A DNA stretch of 64,000 nt. It comes from CAIWHR01 sp963709525 (GTDB taxonomy: Bacteria; Pseudomonadota; Gammaproteobacteria; Burkholderiales; Casimicrobiaceae). The translations under genes were made by a program, and so were the position numbers. This document shows positions 17,223 through 25,470 of this stretch, piece after piece (position 1 is the first letter of the stretch; every line of letters begins with the position of its first letter). The stretch is taken from NCBI GenBank assembly GCA_963709525.1, contig CAVPXB010000015.1, forward strand, positions 1 to 64,000. The letters are read 5' to 3'. The notes below the pieces were generated by a model. That model saw nothing but the letters and a program-made list of their open reading frames with translations, was not told the origin of the DNA and searched no databases.

Positions 17223-18623
17223 TCATTTGATCTTCTTGCCGAGGCGTTCTTCCAGATAGTGGATCGAAGTGCCTCCGCGCAGGAATTTGTCGTCGAGCAG
17301 CAGCTCCTGATGCAGCGGTATGTTGGTCTTGATGCCCTCGACCACCATCTCCGACAGCGCAATCCGCATCCGCGCGATCGCCTGCTCGCGCGTATCGCCG
17401 TACGCGATGACCTTGCCGATCATCGAATCGTAATGCGGGGGAACGAAATAGTTGGCGTAGACATGCGAATCGACGCGGATGCCCGGCCCCCCCGGCGGAT
17501 GCCACGAGGTGATGCGCCCTGGCGAAGGAACGAACGTGAACGGATCCTCGGCATTGATGCGGCACTCGATCGCGTGACCGCGGCGCGCGATGTCGCGTTG
17601 CCGGAAGCGCAATTTCTGGCCGGCGGCGACGCGGAGTTGCTCCTGGACGATGTCGATGCCGGTGATAAACTCGGTGACCGGGTGTTCGACCTGGATCCGC
17701 GTGTTCATCTCGATGAAGAAGAACTCGTCGTCCTGGAAGAGAAACTCGAACGTGCCCGCGCCGCGATAGGAGATCTTGCGGCAGGCGTCGACGCAACGTT
17801 CGCCGATCCGGGTCAGCGCACGCGCCGAGATGCCTGGCGCCGGCGCCTCCTCGATGATCTTCTGGTGACGCCGCTGCATCGAGCAATCGCGCTCGAACAG
17901 ATGGACGGCGTTCTTGTGCTCGTCGGCGAGGACCTGGATCTCGATGTGGCGCGGGTTACCCAGGAACTTCTCCATGTAGACCGTGGGATTCGCGAACGCC
18001 GCCTGCGCTTCGGCCCGAGTGAGAGCCACCGCCGAGATGAGCGCCGCCTCGGTATGCACCACCCGCATGCCGCGCCCGCCGCCGCCGCCCGCCGCCTTGA
18101 TGATCACCGGGTAGCCGATCGTCCGCGCGATGCGCACGATTTCCTTCGGATCTTCCGGCAGCACACCCTCGGAGCCCGGCACGCAGGGCACCCCTGCCTT
18201 CTGCATCGCCGCCTTGGCGCTGACCTTGTCGCCCATCAGGCGGATGGTATCGGCGCGCGGCCCGATGAACACGAACCCGGAGCGCTCGACCTTTTCGGCG
18301 AAATCGGCGTTTTCGGACAGGAATCCGTAGCCGGGATGGATCGCCTGCGCATCGGTGACCTCCGCAGCAGCGATGATCGCGGGAATGTTGAGGTAGCTGC
18401 CCGCCGACGGCGCCGGACCGATGCAAACCGATTCGTCGGCGAGGCGCACATACTTGGCGTCCCGGTCGACTTCGGAGTGCACCACCACGGTCTTGATGTC
18501 GAGTTCGCGACAGGCACGCTGGATGCGAAGCGCGATCTCGCCGCGATTGGCGATGAGCACCTTCCCGAACAGCTGATTCGGGTTCTTGGCGACGATGGGA
18601 GACGACGGGGCGCGAAGAGCCAA
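17223..18623 (-). CDS. accC: Acetyl-CoA carboxylase biotin carboxylase
   Basis: The biotin carboxylase subunit (about 450 residues) of acetyl-CoA carboxylase, catalysing ATP-dependent carboxylation of biotin on AccB, the first step of fatty acid synthesis. It opens with FGKVLIANRGEIALRI, has the glycine-rich ATP loop AAGGGGGRGM and the active-site EMNTRIQVEHPVTE. No ATG precedes the conserved start: TTG at 18623 gives 466 residues, and a start closer to LFGKVLIANRG (near 18572) would match family length better. It follows accB by 19 bases. Confidence 0.95.
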   Translation of the reverse strand: MALRAPSSPIVAKNPNQLFGKVLIANRGEIALRIQRACRELDIKTVVVHSEVDRDAKYVRLADESVCIGPAPSAGSYLNIPAIIAAAEVTDAQAIHPGYGFLSENADFAEKVERSGFVFIGPRADTIRLMGDKVSAKAAMQKAGVPCVPGSEGVLPEDPKEIVRIARTIGYPVIIKAAGGGGGRGMRVVHTEAALISAVALTRAEAQAAFANPTVYMEKFLGNPRHIEIQVLADEHKNAVHLFERDCSMQRRHQKIIEEAPAPGISARALTRIGERCVDACRKISYRGAGTFEFLFQDDEFFFIEMNTRIQVEHPVTEFITGIDIVQEQLRVAAGQKLRFRQRDIARRGHAIECRINAEDPFTFVPSPGRITSWHPPGGPGIRVDSHVYANYFVPPHYDSMIGKVIAYGDTREQAIARMRIALSEMVVEGIKTNIPLHQELLLDDKFLRGGTSIHYLEERLGKKIK

Positions 18624-18642
18624 ATCAGGACCTGTTCATAGC

Positions 18643-19086
18643 CTAGCCGATGAGGACCAACGGCTGGCCGAACTCGACCGGCTGGCCGTTCTCCACCAGG
18701 ACTTCCTTGACCACGCCCGCCTGGTCGGACTCGATCTCGTTCATGAGTTTCATCGCTTCGATGATGCAAAGCGGGTCGCCAACCTGCACCGTGGAACCCA
18801 CCTCGACAAACGCTTTCGATCCGGGCGATGCCGAGCGGTAGAAGGTCCCGACCATCGGGCTCTTGACGACGTGCCCCTCCGGTTCGGCAGGCGCCGCCGC
18901 GACTTCAGGACCCGCGGGCGCCGCGATCGCCGCTGTCTGGGCTGGCGCAGGCGCTGCCGGCGATTGGGGTGCCGCGGGCAGCGCCCGGGTAATGCGCACC
19001 CGCTCCTCGCCCTCTTCGATCTCGAGTTCCGCGATGCCCGAGTGCTCGACCAACTCGATCAGGGTTTTCAGTTTGCGCAGATCCAT
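18643..19086 (-). CDS. accB: Acetyl-CoA carboxylase biotin carrier protein
   Basis: A 147-residue biotin carboxyl carrier protein. An N-terminal helical part (DLRKLKTLIELVEHSGIAE) and an Ala/Pro-rich flexible linker precede the biotinyl domain (about 70-147) with the biotinylated lysine in EAMKLMNE. It carries carboxybiotin between AccC and the carboxyltransferase. ATG 19086 is preceded by a short open frame ending three bases upstream (19090-19224) that may be a leader peptide. It is the first gene of the accB-accC-prmA-DUF3426 run. Confidence 0.95.
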   Translation of the reverse strand: MDLRKLKTLIELVEHSGIAELEIEEGEERVRITRALPAAPQSPAAPAPAQTAAIAAPAGPEVAAAPAEPEGHVVKSPMVGTFYRSASPGSKAFVEVGSTVQVGDPLCIIEAMKLMNEIESDQAGVVKEVLVENGQPVEFGQPLVLIG

Positions 19087-19089
19087 GGG

Positions 19090-19224
19090 TCACCTCGCAA
19101 CCCGGGCCGGCGCGCGAAGCGTCGTGGCACCTGCGCTGTCCTGCCTGCCGGCCGGGATTGTGTCCCGGGAGTCCGACGACGCGGTCGTACCGCGGGCCGC
19201 CGCCTTGCGTGAATGGATCGCCAT
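19090..19224 (-). CDS. Possible 44-residue leader ORF before accB
   Basis: An ATG (or GTG at 19227) preceded by a strong AAGGAGG ribosome-binding site opens a 44-codon frame ending TGA three bases before the accB ATG. Its product is basic and low-complexity (MAIHSRKAAARGTT at the start) and matches no family I know. The ribosome-binding site is better than accB's own, so it may couple translation into accB. It could equally be chance. Confidence 0.35.
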   Translation of the reverse strand: MAIHSRKAAARGTTASSDSRDTIPAGRQDSAGATTLRAPARVAR

Positions 19225-19263
19225 CACGTGCGGAGCCTCCTTGAGTCAACTGATGAGCGTGCA

Positions 19264-19293
19264 ATTTTGCCGCAGTTTCACGCGATTTGTCCA
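19264..19293 (-). promoter_or_regulatory. Candidate accB operon promoter
   Basis: On the minus strand TGGACA (19288-19293), an 18-base spacer and CAAAAT (19264-19269), about 35 bases before the leader ORF. The match to sigma70 boxes is moderate. Confidence 0.35.
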
Positions 19294-19318
19294 GTGTTGA
19301 CGCGAGATAGGCAATCAT

Positions 19319-19858
19319 TCAGAGCAATTGACCGACAATGGCGCGAAGCTGCGTCTCCTTCAGCGGTCCTAGCTGCGTATGTGCCACCTCGCCCTGGCGG
19401 TTGATGATCAACGTGAACGGGAGCGCCATCAGCTTGTTGCCGAACGCCTTCGAAAGCTCCATTGCGCCGTAACCGCCGATCAGCACCGGATAATTGACGC
19501 CGATCTCCCTGGCGAACGGCTGAACCTTGTCCGCCTGATCGACGGCAATGCCGACAAACTGCAGGCCCTTGCCGCCGAGCTCTGCCTGGACGCGGACGAA
19601 TTCGGGCATTTCCTCGCGGCAAGGCGCGCACCAGGTTGCCCAGAAATTGACCACGACGACCTTGCCTTTCCATTGCCCCAATGCCTGCTCGCGCCCCTCG
19701 ATATCGGGCAAGGCGACGGCCAGCAAGGCCGAGGCATCCTTCGCCGCGGGAGCGAGCCAGGGCCCGCCCAGCCCGCGCTGCCCGAAATGGACGCCGGCCG
19801 CCAGCGCCAGGAGCGCCGCAATGACCAGCACCGTCGTTCGTGCGATCTTCTTGTTCAT
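19319..19858 (-). CDS. TlpA/ResA-type thioredoxin
   Basis: A 179-residue periplasmic thiol-disulfide oxidoreductase anchored by an N-terminal segment (TTVLVIAALLALAAGVHFG, about 6-25). The thioredoxin domain has the redox motif WCAPC in NFWATWCAPCREEMPEF near residue 85, and the cis-proline segment ALPFTLII. Such proteins reduce disulfides, often during cytochrome c maturation. ATG 19858 begins MNKKIARTT directly before the anchor. It lies downstream of the DsbD-like gene, its usual reductant, which is truncated here. Confidence 0.9.
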   Translation of the reverse strand: MNKKIARTTVLVIAALLALAAGVHFGQRGLGGPWLAPAAKDASALLAVALPDIEGREQALGQWKGKVVVVNFWATWCAPCREEMPEFVRVQAELGGKGLQFVGIAVDQADKVQPFAREIGVNYPVLIGGYGAMELSKAFGNKLMALPFTLIINRQGEVAHTQLGPLKETQLRAIVGQLL

Positions 19859-19930
19859 CGGGCTCGGTGCGAAAGCTTGAACCCGGTGCAAGCGCTTGCT
19901 CTCGCTCGGCGTCCCAGGTCAGGGGGCATT

Positions 19931-20488
19931 TCAGTTAAACCACGATTTCCTGCGCGGCGCGGCTTCGACCAATGGCGCGGGACGCTCCCCCGGCCGCGGC
20001 AAAGGCACCGCCAGCGTTTGGCGCTGGACCGGGTAACAAACTCCCACATCCGCGCAGCCCTGGGACTCGACAACCAGCGTGACGGCGGATCCCGGACGCG
20101 GCGCATCAAGCGTCAACTCCATCTGGAGGCGCCCGCGGTAGGTCTCGACCTTGCCGAAGAACTGATCCTCCTTGATCTTGCCGGGTGGAGCGATCGGCGC
20201 GGCGAGGTTTCCCGGAGAGACGCTGAAATTCAGTTTGTCGCGATACAGATAGTAGCCATCGGCGATCTCGAAGCGCACCGACAGGGTCTGCGGGTCAAGC
20301 CCTTGCGCGCTCAGGGCGAAGGCGCGTTCAGCCTCGAGGATCTCCGGCGGCGCGGCGGCGGCACCGCGCACGGCGCCGCTGGCCAGGAAGGCCAGGAGCG
20401 CGCAAGCCAGCGCCCTTGCGGGCTCACGAAGCGTCGGGCTCGCCCGTCGCTTCGCGGGCAATCCAGTCGAGATAGGGGCGGAATCCAT
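19931..20488 (-). CDS. DsbD N-terminal domain only (truncated dsbD)
   Basis: About 185 residues: a signal-like segment (ALACALLAFLASGAVRG) and the immunoglobulin-like DsbD alpha domain with FEIADGYYLYRDKLNF and the redox cysteines in ESQGCADVGVCYPV. Full DsbD is about 580-600 residues with an eight-helix membrane part and a C-terminal thioredoxin domain; here the frame ends at RRKSWFN after the alpha domain, and tlpA begins 72 bases later. Either the rest was lost or this is a stand-alone domain protein. The start is uncertain: ATG 20488 overlaps cutA by about 65 bases, and no better start exists. Confidence 0.7.
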   Translation of the reverse strand: MDSAPISTGLPAKRRASPTLREPARALACALLAFLASGAVRGAAAAPPEILEAERAFALSAQGLDPQTLSVRFEIADGYYLYRDKLNFSVSPGNLAAPIAPPGKIKEDQFFGKVETYRGRLQMELTLDAPRPGSAVTLVVESQGCADVGVCYPVQRQTLAVPLPRPGERPAPLVEAAPRRKSWFN

Positions 20489-20762
20489 CACAAACGGGGA
20501 CAGCGACAATTTCCGGAAGTTCGTAGGGATGGCAGGCGCGGATCGCCGACTCGACCTCCGCGTAACGTGCGGCCACGGTCTTGACCGCGACCGGGACCTC
20601 TTTTGCGGTTTCGACTTTTCCGCGCCAGTGATAGAGTGAACCCACCGGAGCACCGACGCTGACGCAAGCGGCGAGCCGTGCGCCGACGAGCGCGGCCGCT
20701 AGCGCATCGGCGGACGCGCGATCCGGCAACTGGGTCAGCACAAGGATGACCTGACCGGGCAA
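20424..20762 (-). CDS. cutA: CutA divalent-cation tolerance protein
   Basis: A 112-residue trimeric CutA1 protein of the PII-like fold, associated with copper tolerance, although its biochemical role is unsettled. Family features are VLTQLPDRASADALAAALV, RLAACVSV, GSLYHWRGKVE and CHPYELPEIVAVPV. The best start is TTG 20762, which has GGAGG four to five bases upstream; this is the same short stretch that serves fxsA on the opposite strand. It heads the cutA, dsbD-fragment, tlpA run. Confidence 0.9.
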   Translation of the reverse strand: MPGQVILVLTQLPDRASADALAAALVGARLAACVSVGAPVGSLYHWRGKVETAKEVPVAVKTVAARYAEVESAIRACHPYELPEIVAVPVCDGFRPYLDWIAREATGEPDAS

Positions 20763-20771
20763 GGAGCCTCC

Positions 20772-21173
20772 ATGCGTTTCCTGTTTCTGGCGATTGTACT
20801 GGCTTTCCCGATCCTGGACCTTCTGGTCACGGTGCGCTTCGCCCGTTGGAGCGGCGTTCCCGTCTGGCTGTGGCTCGGCCTGTCGGTCCTCGGCGGATTC
20901 CTGTTGCTGCGCAACGAGCGGGCGGCATTCCGCGACAACATCGTCGCCAGCATGCATGGTGGCCAGCCGTTGTTGCGGGGCCTCCTCGACAGCGGGCGCA
21001 AGGTGCTGGCGGGCGTCCTGCTGCTGCTGCCCGGGGTGATCAGCGACCTGCTCGCCCTGCTGCTGCTGGCGCTTCCGCTCAATGTCGGCCGCGACTTCGG
21101 CGCCGCCAGCGCGGGGCCCGGGCGCGCCGTCCGCCGGCCGGCGATCGACGGCGAGTATCACCGCCTCGACTAG
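20772..21173 (+). CDS. fxsA: FxsA family membrane protein
   Basis: A 133-residue inner-membrane protein of the FxsA family (E. coli FxsA relieves exclusion of phage T7 by F plasmids; its native role is unknown). Four hydrophobic segments are visible, with the conserved PILDLLVTVRFARWSG near the start and LLLLPGVISDLLALLLLLP-like sequence near residue 85-105. ATG 20772 has AAGGAG upstream. It diverges from cutA with only nine bases between start codons. A long inverted repeat begins at its stop codon. Confidence 0.9.
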   Translation: MRFLFLAIVLAFPILDLLVTVRFARWSGVPVWLWLGLSVLGGFLLLRNERAAFRDNIVASMHGGQPLLRGLLDSGRKVLAGVLLLLPGVISDLLALLLLALPLNVGRDFGAASAGPGRAVRRPAIDGEYHRLD

Positions 21174-21338
21174 AGAGGCTGAGAGTCTTTCGATCATGCC
21201 CGCTCATCACGCCAGAAGACGCCCGCTCGTCGTTGCAAATGCTCGCCATAGCCCGAGCTATGGCTGCGCTTTGCGCCTCGATCGGACGCCTTCTGGCGCG
21301 CCGCTCGGACACGCCCGAAAAACTCTCAGCCTCTGACG
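21174..21338. repeat. Long imperfect palindrome
   Basis: About 165 bases from AGAGGCTGAGAGT at the left to its reverse complement ACTCTCAGCCTCT at the right, with the arms alignable throughout at roughly 70 percent and a perfect centre GCCATAGC-CCGA-GCTATGGC. It fills the space between the convergent fxsA and lgt genes. The left arm recurs at 33354-33405. It looks like a REP/MITE-type mobile palindrome and may also terminate both genes. Confidence 0.7.
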
Positions 21339-21367
21339 CCCGGCGCACCGAAGCGGCCGCGCGAAAT

Positions 21368-22183
21368 CTACTTCATGCGGTCCATCAACGTCGGGTTTTC
21401 CTTGCCTGCCCGTCGATAGGCCCAACCCATCATCAGCACGCCCGCGACGATCATCGGCAGCGACAGCCACTGGCCCATCGTGAAGCCGAACGCGAGCAAG
21501 CCCAGAAAGCTGTCGGGCTCACGCGCAAACTCGGCTGCGAAGCGGCAGGCGCCGTAGCCCACGAGGAAGAGCCCGGACGCGGCACCCATCGGACGTCGCC
21601 GCTGCGTGTAGAGCCACAGCAAGGCGAAGAGCAACAGGCCCTCGAGCGCGAACTGGTAGAGCTGCGACGGATGCCGGGGCTCCCCGCCCGCCGGCGGGAA
21701 GACCATGCCCCACGGCAGCGTCGTGACCCGCCCCCACAGCTCGCCGTTGATGAAATTGCCCAGCCGCCCCGCCGCGAGGCCCAGCGGCACCAGTGGGGCA
21801 ATGAAATCGGTGACGTCGAGCCAGCGTTTGTCCCGGGCGCGGGCGAACAGCCACATCGCAAACAGCACGCCGAGGAATCCGCCATGGAAACTCATCCCGC
21901 CCTGCCACACCGAGAAGATCTCGAGCGGCTGCTGCAGGTAATGGAGCGGCTTGTAGAACAGGATATAACCCAGGCGCCCGCCGACGATGACGCCGAACAC
22001 GCCATAGAAAAGCATGTCATCGACGTCGCGCGGATGCCAGCCGGTGAGGAGATTCTTCCGCGCGCGAAGCTTTCCCAGCCACATGAACAGCACGAAGGCG
22101 AGCAGGTACATGAGCCCATACCAGCGCACGGCCAGCGGGCCGACCTCGAACGCGATCGGATCGAACTGCGGGTGGACTAGCAT
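21368..22183 (-). CDS. lgt: Prolipoprotein diacylglyceryl transferase
   Basis: A 271-residue polytopic inner-membrane enzyme that transfers diacylglycerol from phosphatidylglycerol to the lipobox cysteine of prolipoproteins. The Lgt signature GRLGNFINGELWGR is present near residue 140-153, together with the early RWYGLMYLLAF and the essential-histidine stretch SFHGGFLGV. Length is normal. ATG 22183 starts MLVHPQFDPIAFEVG, typical for betaproteobacteria. It is divergent from ilvD with about 107 bases between the starts. Confidence 0.96.
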   Translation of the reverse strand: MLVHPQFDPIAFEVGPLAVRWYGLMYLLAFVLFMWLGKLRARKNLLTGWHPRDVDDMLFYGVFGVIVGGRLGYILFYKPLHYLQQPLEIFSVWQGGMSFHGGFLGVLFAMWLFARARDKRWLDVTDFIAPLVPLGLAAGRLGNFINGELWGRVTTLPWGMVFPPAGGEPRHPSQLYQFALEGLLLFALLWLYTQRRRPMGAASGLFLVGYGACRFAAEFAREPDSFLGLLAFGFTMGQWLSLPMIVAGVLMMGWAYRRAGKENPTLMDRMK

Positions 22184-22290
22184 GGGATGCGGGTTGCGGC
22201 GCCTGCGCTAAAATGGCTGGCCGATTATACGCAGCCGGCGCGTTCCAGACGCCGGCGCGTTGCCCGCATACGCCCAACGAGGAGTTCCGC

Positions 22291-23973
22291 ATGTCCTGCA
22301 ACCGCCGCTCCAGACTCATCACCCAGGGCGTTGCCCGCTCGCCCAATCGCGCGATGCTGCGCGCCGTGGGGTTCACCGACAGCGATTTCGAAAAGCCCAT
22401 CGTCGGCGTCGCCAACGGCCACAGCACGATGAATCCCTGCAACGCCGGCATCCAGCCGCTGGTCGACCGGGCGATGGCCGCGTTGAAGGAGGCCGGCGCG
22501 ATGCCGCAGGTGTTCGGCATTCCGACGGTGACCGACGGCATCGGCATGGGCACCGAGGGCATGAAGTACTCGCTGGTTTCGCGCGAGGTGATCGCCGATG
22601 CCATCGAGACGTCGGTCAACGGCCAGTGCATGGACGGCGTGCTGGTCGCAGGAGGCTGCGACAAGAACATGCCGGCCGGCGTGATCGCGATGGCGCGGAT
22701 GAACGTCCCCGGGATCTTCGTCTACGCGGGCACGATCAAGCCCGGCCACTGGAAGGGCCAGGCGCTGACCATCGTCTCGCCGTTCGAGGCCGTGGGCGCG
22801 TTCACTGCCGGCAAGATGTCGCAGGAGGATTACGACGGCATCGAGCGCAACGCCTGCCCGTCGGTCGGCGCCTGCGGCGGCATGTACACGGCGAACACCA
22901 TGTCGTCGTCGTTCGAGGCGCTCGGCGTCTCGCTGATGGGAAGCTCGCAGATGGCCTCGCCCGATCCCGAGAAGGCCGACTCGGCGGCCGACTCCGCGCG
23001 CGTGCTGGTCGAGGCGATCAAGCGCGACCTGAAGCCCCGCGACATCATCACGCGGAAGTCGATCGAGAACGCGATCTCGCTGGTGATGGCGACCGGCGGC
23101 TCGACCAACGCGGTGCTGCATTACCTTGCGATCGCGTCGGCTGCCGGCGTCGAGTGGACGATCGACGATTTCGAGCGCATCCGCCAGCGCGTTCCGGTGC
23201 TGTGCGACCTGAAACCCTCGGGCCGTTTCGTCGCCGTCGATTTCCACCAGGCGGGCGGCGTGCCGCAGGTGCTGAAGATGCTGCTGGTCCACGGCCTGCT
23301 GCACGGCGACTGCATGACCATCACGGGGCGGACGATCGCCGAGGAACTGGCCGCCATTCCCGACCAGCCGCGCGCCGATCAGGAAGTGATCCGCCCCTGG
23401 TCGAACCCGATGTACGCGCAGGGGCACCTTGCCATCCTCCGGGGCAATCTCGCCACCGAAGGCTGCGTGGCCAAGATCACCGGGCTCAAGAAGACGTCGA
23501 TCACCGGGCCCGCGCGCGTGTTCGATTCCGAGCCCGAGGTAATGGACGCGATCATGGCGAAGAAGATCAACCACGGCGACGTCGTCGTCATCCGCTACGA
23601 AGGCCCGAAGGGCGGCCCCGGCATGCAGGAGATGCTGGCGCCGACTTCGGCGCTCGTCGGCCAGGGCCTGGGCGAAACCGTAGGGCTCATCACCGATGGC
23701 CGCTTCTCGGGCGGCACCTGGGGCATGGTCGTGGGCCACGTCGCGCCCGAAGCCTACGTCGGCGGCACCATCGCGCTGGTGCACGAGGGCGACTCGATCA
23801 CCATCGACGCGCACAAGCTGCTGATCCAGCTCAACGTCAGCGACGCGGAACTCGCGCAACGGCGTACCGCGTGGAAACAGCCGGCACCCCGCTACACCCG
23901 CGGCCTGCTGGGCAAGTACACCCGCCAGGTTTCGACCGCGAGCAAGGGCGCCATCACCGATGGCGGCGAGTGA
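22291..23973 (+). CDS. ilvD: Dihydroxy-acid dehydratase
   Basis: A 560-residue iron-sulfur dehydratase converting dihydroxy acids to 2-keto acids in valine, isoleucine and pantothenate synthesis. The cluster-binding cysteines lie in PCNAG, AGGCDKNMPAG and CGGMYTANTM, and the C-terminal GLITDGRFSGGTWG is intact. ATG 22291 has a GAGGAG ribosome-binding site. The gene is followed at once by a secreted protein of unknown function. Confidence 0.96.
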   Translation: MSCNRRSRLITQGVARSPNRAMLRAVGFTDSDFEKPIVGVANGHSTMNPCNAGIQPLVDRAMAALKEAGAMPQVFGIPTVTDGIGMGTEGMKYSLVSREVIADAIETSVNGQCMDGVLVAGGCDKNMPAGVIAMARMNVPGIFVYAGTIKPGHWKGQALTIVSPFEAVGAFTAGKMSQEDYDGIERNACPSVGACGGMYTANTMSSSFEALGVSLMGSSQMASPDPEKADSAADSARVLVEAIKRDLKPRDIITRKSIENAISLVMATGGSTNAVLHYLAIASAAGVEWTIDDFERIRQRVPVLCDLKPSGRFVAVDFHQAGGVPQVLKMLLVHGLLHGDCMTITGRTIAEELAAIPDQPRADQEVIRPWSNPMYAQGHLAILRGNLATEGCVAKITGLKKTSITGPARVFDSEPEVMDAIMAKKINHGDVVVIRYEGPKGGPGMQEMLAPTSALVGQGLGETVGLITDGRFSGGTWGMVVGHVAPEAYVGGTIALVHEGDSITIDAHKLLIQLNVSDAELAQRRTAWKQPAPRYTRGLLGKYTRQVSTASKGAITDGGE

Positions 23974-23989
23974 GCGGCCCGTGGCAGCA

Positions 23990-24607
23990 ATGACGGGGGT
24001 CCGGCCGGCGGTGAGATTTGCGGCCGTTGCCGTTGCCTCCTGCCTCCTGCACGCCATGACGCTTGACGTCGCGATGGCGCAGGCAGGGGAAGTCTCGTCG
24101 CCGCCCATCCTGATCAACGCGGGATTTGAATCCGAGCGCTCCGGACCCGCCGGCAATCCCGAGGGGTGGTGGAGCCTCCAGCATGCGGGCGATCCATCCT
24201 ACAAGTTCGAGCAGGACCGCGAGGTCCGGCACTCGGGTAACAAGAGCCTGCGTATCAGCAACATCGGTCGCGAGCCCTTCGGTTCGATCTACCAGACGGT
24301 GCCCGCCACGATGATGCGCGGGCTTACCGTCCAGCTTGCGGCCTGGCTGCTAACCGAAGGCGCCTCCGGCAACCGTTTTGGCAAGGGCGCCTCGCTCCAC
24401 CTGCAGGCGATGAAAGCGGGGCACCCGATTGCACACAACCACGGCAAGGATCAGGCGGCGACCGGCACCAGTGACTGGACTCGACGCGAGATCACGCTCC
24501 GCGTGCCCGCCGATGCCGAGCAACTCGAACTCGGCGTGACGCTCTTTGGTCCTGGCAAGGCCTGGGTTGACGATTTTGTCCTCACGGTGGTCCCGGCCGG
24601 GAACTGA
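23990..24607 (+). CDS. Secreted jelly-roll (CBM-like) protein
   Basis: A protein of about 205 residues: signal peptide (VRFAAVAVASCLLHAM to VAMAQA) followed by a single beta-sandwich domain resembling carbohydrate-binding modules. Typical features are LINAGFESERS, a tryptophan-rich WWSL, RHSGNKSLRISN, and at the end LGVTLFGPGKAWVDDF. No catalytic motif is visible. ATG 23990 is 16 bases after ilvD; ATG 23960, overlapping ilvD, is an alternative. Neither has a clear ribosome-binding site. The ligand is unknown. Confidence 0.7.
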   Translation: MTGVRPAVRFAAVAVASCLLHAMTLDVAMAQAGEVSSPPILINAGFESERSGPAGNPEGWWSLQHAGDPSYKFEQDREVRHSGNKSLRISNIGREPFGSIYQTVPATMMRGLTVQLAAWLLTEGASGNRFGKGASLHLQAMKAGHPIAHNHGKDQAATGTSDWTRREITLRVPADAEQLELGVTLFGPGKAWVDDFVLTVVPAGN

Positions 24608-24685
24608 CGGCGACACGGTCAACCTAACCTGGCGTCGCGCGCACTGATCGGCCCACTCCAAACGCACGTCCAAAAGGAAACTGCC

Positions 24686-25405
24686 ATGTTCAAGTCAGCA
24701 CGCGGTGTCGGAGCCATTGTCGCAGTCCTGGGCTTCGCCTTTCTTGCCGGCTGCGGGGGCCCCAGCGTCACCCGGGAGGGGCCGCCGGCGGAAGCGCCTG
24801 CCTATCGGGTCGGCGATCGCTGGGTCTACAAGGCGCAGGACGGATTCCGCAATCCGGTCGTCTGGGAGGAAGTCCACGAGGTGACCGCGATGGGCGCCAG
24901 CGGCATCACCGTCCGCATCACCCAGCAGGGGCCCGGCGTCAACACCGACCGGACCGAAGACTGGGCCGCGCCCGGTCTCGTGCGCAGGGGCGCGGTATTC
25001 GACGCCGAGACACGCATCTTCACGAAACCTCTCACGCGCTTCGCATTTCCGATGCATCCGGGCCAATCGTGGCGCGAGTGGGTCGACAACTTCAACGAGA
25101 CGACCGGACGAACCGGGACGTTCAGCCGCTGGGTCAGCGTCAACGGCTGGGGCAAAGTGACCACGCCGGCAGGCAGCTTCGATGCGCTTCACCTGCGGGT
25201 GAGCATGCGCCTCGACGACGACGAGTTCTGGAGGGAGGCCACCCAGGCTTCTTACGTCCTGTGGTACGCGCCGGCGGTGCGAGCCACCGTGCGGGAGGAG
25301 AAGGAAGCCCAATATTTCCAAAGGGGTGATGGGCCCAGACCCATGGCGATTCGGAGCCAGAGTTCCGTGATGGAACTCGTGTCATTCACGCCCGGCAAGA
25401 ACTGA
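24686..25405 (+). CDS. Lipoprotein of unknown function
   Basis: A 239-residue protein with a clear lipobox LAGC (cysteine 23), so exported and lipidated by Lgt. The rest is predicted beta-rich: YRVGDRWVYKAQDGF at about 42-56 and a later region with GWGKVTTPAGSFDALHL and YVLWYAPAVRATVRE. This layout (entry strand, 'VTTPAGSFDAL', 'WYAP') is common in uncharacterised lipoproteins of proteobacteria; I cannot name a biochemical role. AAAGGAAA precedes ATG 24686. Confidence 0.75.
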   Translation: MFKSARGVGAIVAVLGFAFLAGCGGPSVTREGPPAEAPAYRVGDRWVYKAQDGFRNPVVWEEVHEVTAMGASGITVRITQQGPGVNTDRTEDWAAPGLVRRGAVFDAETRIFTKPLTRFAFPMHPGQSWREWVDNFNETTGRTGTFSRWVSVNGWGKVTTPAGSFDALHLRVSMRLDDDEFWREATQASYVLWYAPAVRATVREEKEAQYFQRGDGPRPMAIRSQSSVMELVSFTPGKN

Positions 25406-25470
25406 TTTTCGGCGCGGCCGACGAAGGCGCGCGCTTTCCTTTTTTACCACCCCTTTTCCGGAGAACCCCG

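Noticed and set aside
25405..25470. Terminator with T-run after the lipoprotein gene
   Set aside because: GCGCG stem is imperfect and the loop long; the T-rich tract is suggestive but not enough.
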